The notes beneath the pieces are model-generated. The model did not search any database and was not told the DNA's origin. It saw only the letters and a list, made by a program, of their open reading frames with translations. The position numbers and the translations under genes were made by a program. A DNA stretch of 64,000 nucleotides, taken from Hypholoma sublateritium FD-334 SS-4 (lineage: Eukaryota; Basidiomycota; Agaricomycetes; Agaricales; Strophariaceae). Numbering within the stretch: the first letter of the stretch is position 1; every line of letters begins with the position of its first letter. Positions 55,358 through 64,000 of the stretch are shown piece after piece. The stretch is from NCBI GenBank assembly GCA_000827495.1, contig KN817677.1, positions 1 to 64,000 on the forward strand, in the 5' to 3' direction.

Positions 55358-56104
55358 TCACGTTTTTCTTGATGTGCCATTCCTACTACGCTTGCCCGCT
55401 GTTGTACCACTGAGTTCCGTTGACAAAGTTGAAAATCTTCGTTCGGCCTCCGACGGCTCCCCAAAGTTATTCCAAGGTCCATTGGTGATGCCTGGTCCTG
55501 TTGTTGGGGGTGGCGCTCTTGAAGACTCGGCTAGTGTAGGAACTATGCCCATCTGAGGGCCTTTGTTGAGGTCCATGCCTGGTCCCATCATACTCCGCAT
55601 GAGTGCATCGATGTCGCCTGTCACTGGCTGTACATCAAGAGCAGCCTTCGAGCCGCGCCTCAGAATCTGCTCGAACAGTTCGTTCTCTCGGAGCTGTGCC
55701 ACTTCTGCACGCAAGGACGCCATGACGCGTTCATACATCACTATCCGTTGCGTATCCATTGCGTGAGCACCAACTGATACACTCATAGTTCAGGCAGCAG
55801 GCGCACCCTTCTCCTCCGCCGGATCGAGCTTTTTCTCGCCGATCCTCACTGGGCGTCCGTTGGGACCGGGAACAGTCAAGAGGGGATCTTGGTCTGCCTG
55901 AAGTTCCTCCTTTCTCGGTAAATGAAGTCCGATGACCTCGTCGCATTTCCGTTCAAAAGCAGGCTGTGATAACTGGAATTCGCTGTCACTCCAGGATGTC
56001 TGATCAGCACCATACGAGGTCCCTATTGAGGACGCCGGGGAAGGTGGGCGGAGAACTGGGTCGGCATAGCCTGTATGATGATTGTGGGCTGAAATGCTAG
56101 CCAT
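55358..56104 (-). CDS. Conserved small protein, unknown (two-exon)
   Basis: Exons on the minus strand: 55807-56104 and 55358-55740. Unspliced, this looks like two separate frames with a stop and a new ATG four bases apart. Removing a 66-nt GTGCGC...GGATAG intron joins KKLDPAEEK to VMYERVMASLRAEVAQLREN in one frame of about 226 residues. The first half has HHTGYADPVLRPPSPASSIG, SDSEFQLSQPAFERKCDEVI, GLHLPRKEELQADQDPLL and VPGPNGRPVRIGEKK; the second has a short coiled coil and ends TTAGKRSRNGTSRKT. I recall similar proteins in other mushrooms but know no function. Confidence 0.8.
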
Positions 56105-56206
56105 CAGAGGAAAGACGTGGACTCGGAGGAGCAAAGTATATATGGCTTGAAGCAAACCGCAAGTAGCACGTGCCACGGGAAGGCTTACGTCACTAGAAGC
56201 CAGCAA

Positions 56207-56293
56207 GGTGCTATAGTGTAGTGGTTATCACTCGGGATTTTGAAGCGTCTCGCCTTGTCTTCCCGAAACCCAGGTTCGAACCCTGGTAGGACC
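56207..56293 (+). tRNA. tRNA-Gln (anticodon UUG), with intron, mismatch in acceptor stem
   Basis: Cloverleaf GGTGCTA...TAGGACC, with the anticodon stem CGGGA/TCCCG, anticodon TTG, a 16-nt intron after A37 and a T loop TTCGAAC. The acceptor pair 4-69 is G-G instead of G-C, so function is in doubt. TTTT follows directly. Confidence 0.85.
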
Positions 56294-56549
56294 TTTTGCG
56301 TCCACATTTTTTTGTTCTTGTCGGAGTCAACAATTTCATGCATGCACAATGCACAATGCACATTGCAGTTGCAACTTGCAACTTTCCAGGCAGGACTCAG
56401 TGCCAGTGTGCAGTGTGCACCGTGCGGCGTGCAGGTACCGCCAATCAGTAACGTTTTTCTTGTGTCTGTATCTTCCGAGAGCGGCAGCGTAGTGAGAATA
56501 TATTTGGTTTATTGCAATCTCAAAGACGTACAGTCATGCCTGAGCTTAT

Positions 56550-56633
56550 GGTGCTATAGTGTAGTGGTTATCACTCGGGATTTTGAATAATTTGTTGTCT
56601 TCCCGAAACCCAGGTTCGAGCCCTGGTAGCACC
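56550..56633 (+). tRNA. tRNA-Gln (anticodon UUG), with intron
   Basis: Same body as the gene 340 bases upstream, but with a perfect acceptor stem (GGTGCTA/TAGCACC), a 13-nt intron and a T loop TTCGAGC. A run of nine T lies about 20 bases downstream as a terminator. Confidence 0.95.
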
Positions 56634-57126
56634 TTCTGCTCGTAATCTTTAATTTTTTTTTATTGGTCAACTCATGGAGCAAGCCCAGCTGCTCCGAGCC
56701 CCTCGGGCCTCGACGCTCGGAGAGTCAAACTGATTCAAATTTCAGAGTCAGCATTGAGCAAAGAGTCAGCCGAACGTCCAATTCCACAACAATCCCATGG
56801 TTTAACCGCCTGAAAAGTTAGGACCAGCTGTATGAGCTCGTATGAGTCTTGCGCTGCGCGGTAGATTGCGCAAGTACTCAAAACAGGTCGGCTTCAACGT
56901 CTAAATTAGAATTACCTTATGTCATCTCTTACTTCTACTGCCGGTTGGCACAATCAAGGCTCAATTCTTCCTCCTTCGAGTTAACAACTTGCACATTCCG
57001 AACTCTCGATCCTGTTGCTTTCTCAGAGCTTTTACACGACTTGAACAAGTTGAAGTTGAACGCCCAGTGAACGTGCGCAAGCGAGATGCAGCCTTGTAAA
57101 TTGTCAGACGTGTAGTGTAGACGCAG
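56634..57126. other. Intergenic region
   Basis: Between tRNA-Gln and BTB gene 5. The unresolved first exon of BTB gene 5 may lie here. Confidence 0.5.
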
Positions 57127-58334
57127 AATTGCACACTCGAATTCTCAACGCCGCCTAGATCGTATTCAAGGCCACCGAGGCCGCTTAGTTCACATTATCA
57201 GAAGGACGAATGCTACTACATGGCAGACGGGGACGTCACGATTCTGGTATCAGATACAATATTCAAGGTGTGCCATCTAACTTGCAGCTTTGGCATTCTT
57301 ATACCTATAGTTGCAGGTCCATCGACATATTATTTCCAGAGATGGCTCTACCTTTGCAGACATGTTCTCCTCGGACTTGCAAGATTTTGAGGATGATGCT
57401 TTTCAGCAAGAAGGATGCACCGACGAGAAACCCATTCAGCTGCAGGGCGACAATGTCGATGAATTTCGGGATTTATTATGGTGCTTATATGCTTTGTGAG
57501 TTTCATGTAGGCCTATAGCTTCCTCAAGTTAAACGTTATTCCAGACCTCAAGAAATATCAACTTCCATGTCGCCCCAGGCTGACATCATCAAAGTTGCGA
57601 ACGTCCTCCGCATGACTCACAAGTACCATTTCATAACGACCGAATGTTGGGCCACTACCACAATCACGAAATATCTTCAACACCAGCTTCCTTTCCCGCT
57701 TCCTACAGATGCACTGGTGAGAATCAGCGAGGTCGCAGTCCTATGCGGTGATGCCTCCCTGCTTGAGGTCATCCGCCGGAAATGGCGAGGCCTAATCGGT
57801 GAAAATGAGCAGCTAGCCCTTGCATTGACTACCACCGAACGCCTAGGCTTGCGCGATCTTCAAGGCCTCGCATATCAAGCTATGCTGCTTCAAGGGCGGC
57901 ATGTTTGGGAAAAAGAAAAGCTTTTAACCCGAGATCAACGGATCCGTTTGCTCTCTGGATATCACAACATTTCCACCTACTCAACGAAGATCAAAGACGA
58001 GCCCCCACTTTTTGAACACCTCAATGGATGCCCTGAAGTGTCCTCGTGTCAAGATGACTGGGAATCTCTCTGGTCTGATGTCAATACCCTTCAGGCTTAC
58101 AAGGATTGCATCTGGGAAAAGGTGCCGCTCTTCACCGCGACCAGTGAATTTGACTTGGTGAACAGATCAATGATGCTTGTGAGCATCTTGCAGGCAATGT
58201 ACGACCAACCGGCAATGTTCGCACCCTTCAGTTTAGCCAAACTTCCCTGCGCAACCGCTGCACTGAAAGCCACAATCGTATTCAGCCACGAGCTGCAGAT
58301 GAACATGATGGACTTCTTCGAAGATGTAAATTGA
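57127..58334 (+). CDS. BTB/POZ-family protein 5
   Basis: Exons: about 57127-57267 (start unresolved), 57317-57495 and 57545-58334. The first visible exon begins after a likely acceptor (ACGCAG) and reads SHYQKDECYYMADGDVTILV up to DTIFK. The phase-0 intron is followed by VHRHIISRDGSTFADMFSSD, CTDEKPIQLQGDNVDEFRDL and LWCLYAL. The C-terminal half has VANVLRMTHKYHFITTECWA, IRLLSGYHNISTY and C-x5-C-x3-W-x3-W (CPEVSSCQDDWESLW). An in-frame ATG at 57219 would give a protein lacking most of the first BTB strand, so an upstream exon is expected. Confidence 0.82.
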
Positions 58335-58723
58335 TCCCTCAAGTTGTTATAGACTGTTGTGTATATACGAATAAAATACAAATTTGAATAGGGATATGAT
58401 GTAACCTGTTATAATTAAGTAGAAGGAGAAATCAATAACATCAATAACTAAGGAGGACCTGAAGATACGGCGCTCAATATTGTCGTGCTCTTCTCGTCAT
58501 AAGATTTTTTGCCGTTTTTCAAGTTACTAAAAGATGTGCCGTTTTCATCTTCATATCCTGCAGTCGGTCCGGGCCAGCGGTAAATGCTTTCCGAGGTGTG
58601 GGAATTGAACGCTTATTTCCGCTGTCGGGAAAGAAGGTGTCCAGTGTTCGCCGTCGTTTAAGTACTCCGCAGTTTGCTCGACGAAGTCCTTTAACACCTC
58701 GTTCGGTGTGGTTTCGGGCTGTC
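58335..58723. other. Intergenic region
   Basis: Between BTB gene 5 and the carrier gene on the same strand. No gene is supported. Confidence 0.6.
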
Positions 58724-59852
58724 ATGTCTTCTGATACGAGGCCGACGTTTACGCAGTCGTTGTTGGTGCGTTCAGCCGCTGGTTCGCAAACTCTTCTAAT
58801 TTTATTTTTAGGCCGGAGGAGCAGCGGGGACCTCCGTAGACCTCCTATTCTTCCCTATAGACACAATAAAGACGCGTCTTCAGTCAGTACAAGGCTTCAA
58901 GGCAGCAGGAGGATTCTCTGGGATATACAAGGGTGTAGGAAGTGTTGTGGTTGGGAGCGCACCGGGCGGTATGCTGTCTTCCGTTCTGTCGGTGCTGAAG
59001 CCGAAGTTGTTAACAGCAATTCAAAGCTGCCGCATTTTTCTCTAGTTATGAGACAATGAAGAAAATTTTGCCCTTCTCCGAGGAACTTGCCCCGGTCAAA
59101 CATATGGTCGCGGCGTCTGTCGCCGAAGTTGTATGAGGCTTTCTCTGTTCTTCGAGATTCATTTCATTTCATTGCTTAACTTATATCCGTTGCATCGATC
59201 CAGGTTGCATGCTTGATTCGTGTCCCAACAGAGGTCATCAAGACGCGTATGCAAACTTCATCTTATGGAACCCTTGGCGAATCATCATTGGCATCCGCGC
59301 GGCTGGTCCTTGCAAACGGTGGACTACGAGGATTCTATAGAGGCTTTGGTATTACTGTTATGCGTGAGGTACGTATACCTTTCGACCTTCCTGACATTTC
59401 AAACTCTTTGACCCTTTTTTGCACGTAGATTCCATTTACATCGCTGCAATTTCCTCTTTATGAATTGTTGAAGCTCCAGCTCTCTCATAAAGTTGGCAGA
59501 AAGCCATTATATGCACACGAGGCGGCTATCTGCGGAAGCATAGCTGGAGGTTTCGCAGCGGCTCTGACCACACCTCTTGATGTACTCAAGACTCGGGTCA
59601 TGCTGGATACTCGGGTCAGTTGTATTTATCATATGCCATTCTACTTCTTTTTCTTACCTCGACTGCAAACCGTAGGATTCATCGAAGGAAAAATTACCCT
59701 CTTTGATTAACAGATTCAGGTCCATTTACATTTCCGAGGGCCCCAAAGCTCTCTTTGCCGGCGTCGTACCACGGACGTTATGGATCTCAGCCGGAGGTGC
59801 TGTCTTTTTGGGGGTCTACGAGTGGGCTGTACACGGACTCATGGGAATATAA
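58724..59852 (+). CDS. PET8: Mitochondrial S-adenosylmethionine carrier
   Basis: Six exons: 58724-58765, 58812-58968, 59027-59130, 59204-59368, 59429-59614 and 59676-59852. The three mitochondrial carrier repeats are clear, each with the P-x-(D/E)-x-(I/L)-K-x-R signature: [30 protein letters not shown] and [14 protein letters not shown], with [30 protein letters not shown] and [19 protein letters not shown] between them. The order and these motifs fit the SAM transporter (yeast Pet8/Sam5), which imports S-adenosylmethionine into the matrix in exchange for S-adenosylhomocysteine. The exon [20 protein letters not shown] is needed to keep the frame into the last repeat. About 275 residues, normal for the family. 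Confidence 0.9.
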
Positions 59853-60014
59853 CATGAAACTTATAGATACACCAACTATGTACTAATTACATATTTATTC
59901 TGGTATTTAGGTCATTACAAGCAATACATAGACCGCAGAATCTCCAACAAAACTCAACAATGCAGAGCATACTTATCATAACGAAATAAAAGGGAACGCT
60001 GCGAACGCCTAATA

Positions 60015-62186
60015 TCAACTTTCTTGAATAGCTTCCGGTGCCTTTCCGAGTCGAAGGATCACCTTCGGCAGTTTCTTGGCCACAGGTTGTTCAACCTCAG
60101 TCGAACTGACGCTGGATGTCAGGAAACTGCTATCGGTGGAAGAGTAGTCATCAGGGCTCGATTCATATACGATAGGTTTTGGGGAGCCGGCAGGACGACT
60201 TTGGGGAACAGGCGATGATTTAGACGATCGCGTCGCGGATGTCGACGCCGATGCGAGTTTGGACTTAGTTGGAGATGGGGTTGCAGTGGGGGTTGCACTT
60301 TTCCCTTTCGTGCGATCTCGCAGCGTCCTGTCGCTCCGTGGGACGGGTACGGCCGAGCGCGCTGAGCCCGTGGCTTGAGCGGCTTGTCCATCCAAAGCAC
60401 TGAAGATAGCTAGCGTGCGCTCCAGCCATGGCTCCACGGAGCCGGGTGCGGACATTGAAGGACGTCCACCTCGCCTCTTCTTAGTCGCAGCCTGCAGTTT
60501 GGTGAGGTTATCGACACTCCACCAGTTCTCGTCAACTGATTTTCCGGGTGGAACATCAACGAGGCCAGAAAGGTGGGCCATTGCTCCGCTGGTAAGCGCG
60601 AGATCGCTGTACCCGCCCTCGAGGACGCTGATGAGCTTCCCGCCAGCGTACTTGTCACTGAGTGCACATGCGTCGCGCGCAAACCGGTAATAAAACAAAG
60701 TAGGTACTTTGCGGTTATGCCGTGACATGGACTCGTATTCGTGTTCGCAAGCATCCATCCCGCAGCTGATACATATTAGAGTTATTAAGGTGGGATGGAT
60801 GAATATCTCTTACCTGATAAAGAATAATACATCGTCACCTGGACCACCGGTGTCGTCAAGGAATGCTTGAGCTTTATCTAGAAGCTTGCTATATTGCTCT
60901 TTGTAGAGGACATCCCAAAAATGTTGTTCCGACGTGTATGTTTGCAGATGGATATTTTCAATGTATTGGCCATGGGACTTGTGCAGAGAAACAGAGGCAG
61001 CCTGCACGAGGTTCACTTTTCCGTCTTCGCAGGGGTACGAAAGGATATCATGAATGGAGCCATAGTAGATCTGCGGTCCGGTTTGGTCAGTTGAGGAGCC
61101 GGCCTCGCTTTCCAACGCCTGGCGATAAGTCTCCTCGTTGATTTGCCATACGATAGACTGTGTGCCATTTCCATGATGCAAATCAATGTCAAATATGACG
61201 ATACGTTTCGTGCCGTGCTGAAGATGTGCTGTCCAAAGAGGTCAGATCAAGCTTCTCATAGTGGTATTATTTAAGGTCGTACCGTGAGCGGCGCCAATAG
61301 CCACATTATTGAGAAAGCAGAAGCCGGATGGGGTGTCTTCTCCACAATGATGTCCAGGTGGTCTGATTGCGACAAATGCGCGGTGTAGGGGTGCCACAGC
61401 ATTCTGGGATACCACTCGATCTACAGCTTCGCACACAGTGCCAACGGCTCCTCGTACCGCATCGAGGGAGCCAGGACACACTAACGTGGAGAAATTAATT
61501 TCTGTTGAGCATAACGCGATGTTAGTGAAACTTACGATACAGGTCGCCCTGAGAGTACCCTTCTGGAATTTCAGATCCGCCTTCTGAAATCTTATCGTGG
61601 CTCTCTTCGATCCATTTTGTCAGATTCTCGAGATAAACATCTCCGTCGATATCCCCGTGGACAAACTTGACTGCAGGATGTGATAAAATATCTGCAGACG
61701 CTTCGCTTTGCACAATCAGAACGGGGGATTTTGTTATCGATGGGCTGGATGAATCCAGCTTGAGTTTATCCATCACGGCGGCGAGGTCATCAGTGTCTAG
61801 TTCTGCCGTAAGAGATTGCCCAGTGTTAAGCGAAGCAAACAGTTCTTCTATGCGGGCGATAGCGGCAGATAGACCAATATTGACAGCCCGTAGACGTTCC
61901 GGGCGTTCAACTATGCTGGAAAGGTCCTTTGAACGTATATAACGATGTTGAAGACATGCGTTCTGGAGGAAGATGGATGACCTGCGCGAGGGGCTAGCCT
62001 GTGATACGCTAATTTCTGGAGGTTCGACATCCGAGGCAGGCATATTTAATGCAGATATGGAGTAAGCTGGAACTTCCACTGGAGATTCTGGCTAGGTTTG
62101 AAATTAACTCAAAGTTGGAGTGAGGTAAGAAGGCGGTGTTGGTAAATTTCTGGTGCCACCGGTGGAGTCGCGTTACTATTGGTCAT
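60015..62186 (-). CDS. Class II (HOS3-type) histone deacetylase
   Basis: About five exons on the minus strand. A 27-nt first exon (62160-62186, MTNSNATPP) joins to exon 2 (PESPVEVPAYSISALN). Motifs of the deacetylase fold appear in order: CLQHRYIRSKDLSSIVERPE, VCPGSLDAVRGAVGTVCEAV, AIRPPGHHCGEDTPSGFCFL with NNVAIGAAHA, the zinc-binding FDIDLHHGNGTQSIVW, GSIHDILSYPCEDG, GPGDDVLFFISCGMDACEHE and ISVLEGGYSDLALTSGAMAH. The catalytic His pair and the zinc ligands are all present. The C-terminal 100 residues are Ser/Thr/Lys-rich. HOS3-type enzymes deacetylate histones. The spelling SCGMDAC differs from the usual SAG-F-DA but keeps the ligand Asp. Confidence 0.92.
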
Positions 62187-63482
62187 GTGATCAGTCTAGG
62201 GCAGGTTTGATCGCGTTTGGCTAATTTGGTAGCGCTGCTAAAGTAATCTAGTGGTATAAATCCCAAATAAATCCCCTCATCCTGGACAGACCTAAACCCT
62301 CACTGTGCTTCTCCACACAGAAGGACGCCTGCTGTCGACGTCTAGAACGGAATGCGCGTACTTTCATCATCTTGCCCTGCGTCGATTCAACTCGCTATCT
62401 TCCATCCTCCAAGAAACACGCAGAATCAAAATTTCTTTCTATAGCGGAGGCACCCACATTGTTCGTCGTCAACTATACCGTCTTTCCGCCCATGTTTTTC
62501 CGGAATGCGCTCGCGCAACATGAAAATCGATCATTCTGCCTCCGCCATGGCTCCCCATACAAGGATCCACACACGGCGATAAACTTATAAATTGCGCGAG
62601 GAACCATCCGCGGGCTTGTGCAGCGTCGCATAGCGCATGAGCAGCGAATGATTTGGTTCTCCAGCGTCGTTACAAGGCATGTATTCGACGCGGGGAGTTG
62701 GTTCAGCGGGTAAATGTTATCAGACTAATTGATAGAGACGATGAAATAATGCGATAAGTTTTGTATCTACTCAATACCATCTACTTGAATCAATTATCTC
62801 ACAAGGTGGGTTGTGTCTACGTAATATACGACCTGAGTAGAGCTGAGTAGGCCTACCGACTTAACACTTCGATGACGCATTATGCATTATGCCTGGTCAA
62901 TTCCAACGCCTTGAAGACGCGGCGTCTTAGTAGTAGTGCAAGCCAAAAGCCATCCGGCAGCGACTCGGTCAAAACTCCACTCTGACTCCACTCTGACTCA
63001 TTCTCCGCGTTCATCAAAATAGGCTGACCAAGTACTGACTTATCACTGCCGAGAAATCAACGAAACGCGTCCATAGTAACAAATAACGCGTCTGTTGATT
63101 AACGCGTTTCTAATTTAGACGCGTCAAACCCTAACCTCGGGAACAAGCAATTGGTGGATATCTTTTTTCCATGCTGCTATATTGCGATTTAAATAATAGA
63201 AAAACAACTCTAGTACATCTAGAGGCTCAAATTAATTCAATTACAGTATTTAGTTCCGTACTGGAGCTCTGAAATAATGAAAGAGAAATGCGTTCGTCTA
63301 AAGAGGATGGTAAGCAGTGACAAACATCAAAGCTTAGTCAGTGTTCTGATAAAAATTGAGCGCGTTTGGTTTCGCATCTTCACTTTGTTCCCCCATCAGC
63401 CTCTCCCTTCTCTCCTTGGTTCAATCTTCATACCCCACACCTCTGGAGCATCCTCACTTACACCCTGCGTACTTAGTCTGAA
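62187..63482. other. Divergent promoter region of the deacetylase and RNR1
   Basis: 1.3 kb between two divergent genes. It holds four MluI boxes (63065-63124), a tandem 11-nt repeat followed by TGACTCA (about 62970-63000), and one short plus-strand frame after 62350 with no family match. Confidence 0.55.
63065..63124 (+). promoter_or_regulatory. Cluster of four MluI cell-cycle boxes (MCB)
   Basis: ACGCGT occurs at 63065, 63086, 63102 and 63119, four times in 60 bases, some 360-420 bases upstream of the RNR1 start. In yeasts MBF (Mbp1-Swi6) binds ACGCGT to switch on ribonucleotide reductase and other S-phase genes at G1/S, so the position is what the gene predicts. Confidence 0.75.
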
Positions 63483-64000
63483 ATGGCTTATGTCTTCAAA
63501 CGAGGTCAGTGGCCAACCAATATCCTCGCTTTATCGCATCTGGCTAACCGCGTCTTCAATAGATGGGTATGTCCGAAGGCCTCGACGCGTCGAACACGCG
63601 ACAATACTGTTCATAAGTACTAATATTCGTGCCGTAGGCGAAAGGAACGCGTACAATTTGACAAGGTACGCTGGAGTCTTTCTCAGCTCCACACGACTTA
63701 CTGAGATGCCTCGCCGCGACAGATCACTGCCCGAATCCACAAGCTGTCTTATGGTCTCGACCTGAATTATGTTGACCCTGTGGAGTGCGTTATGAAACTT
63801 CTATCACCTTGGGAGCCGCTGCTCATACCATCGTGGTTCAGAGTTACCCAGAAAGTTGTGGCAGGGGTATACCAAGGAGTGACAACGGTGGAACTCGATG
63901 TCAGACATTCCTTCATCTCTGGATGCGACACCTTCTAATTCTTTACGCGCAGAACCTGGCGGCTGAGACAGCTGCATATCTAACGACAAAACATCCTGAT
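63483..64000 (+). CDS. RNR1: Ribonucleotide reductase large subunit, 5' part
   Basis: Six exons are visible: 63483-63504, 63563-63566, 63638-63665, 63723-63784, 63842-63899 and 63953 to the edge. Spliced, they read [60 protein letters not shown] and [14 protein letters not shown]. This is the conserved N-terminal ATP-cone start of class I RNR large subunits. The enzyme makes deoxyribonucleotides from ribonucleotides. Exon 2 is only four bases and is required to keep the frame into RKERVQFDK. The gene continues beyond the right edge. Its upstream MCB cluster indicates S-phase control. Confidence 0.92.

Overview
The window is nuclear DNA of a filamentous basidiomycete, most likely a mushroom-forming agaricomycete. 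The evidence is: protein genes broken by many 45-70 nt GT-AG introns; tRNA genes with an intron directly after anticodon position 37; several mushroom-typical protein families (BTB/POZ paralogs, an avidin, a peptidyl-Lys metalloendopeptidase, cysteine-rich tail proteins); and universal eukaryotic genes (eIF3i, TAF6, RNR1, a class II histone deacetylase). Most coding sequence is on the minus strand, with islands on the plus strand. Two ambiguous bases (1684 and 52575) show this is assembled sequence.

Layout. 0-5 kb: a glutamine-rich gene leaving the left edge, a decayed polyubiquitin and a poorly resolved stretch. 5-16 kb: three BTB/POZ-family genes interleaved with a secreted glycoprotein, eIF3i, a small multi-pass membrane protein and tRNA-Lys(UUU). 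17-22 kb: a streptavidin-type biotin-binding protein, an M35 peptidyl-Lys metalloendopeptidase and a second secreted protein, a strip that reads as a secretion/defence neighbourhood. 23-29 kb: a 2-oxoglutarate oxygenase, a tiny cysteine-rich membrane protein assembled from four exons, tRNA-Lys(CUU), TAF6 and a small nuclear-type protein. 29-43 kb: a BBC1-like actin-patch adaptor, an F-box protein, a TPR protein and an RRM+YTH RNA-binding protein. 45-54 kb: a peroxisomal acyl-CoA ligase, a MYND zinc-finger protein and an aldo-keto reductase with a membrane tail. 53-58 kb: two more BTB/POZ paralogs flanking a conserved small gene and two tRNA-Gln genes. 58-64 kb: a mitochondrial S-adenosylmethionine carrier, a HOS3-type histone deacetylase and the start of RNR1, whose upstream region has four MluI cell-cycle boxes.

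The most interesting signals are: (1) the intronless avidin, closer in its loop sequence to bacterial streptavidin than I expected for a fungus; (2) five BTB/POZ paralogs sharing two intron positions and a C-terminal C-x(5-8)-C-x3-W-x3-W signature; (3) an apparent 4-nt exon in RNR1 together with the MCB cluster; (4) a polyubiquitin locus with many substitutions in a normally invariant protein; and (5) a YTH domain interrupted by a long insertion. Exon joins were worked out by eye from splice signals, frame continuity and family expectation; no alignment or transcript evidence was available.
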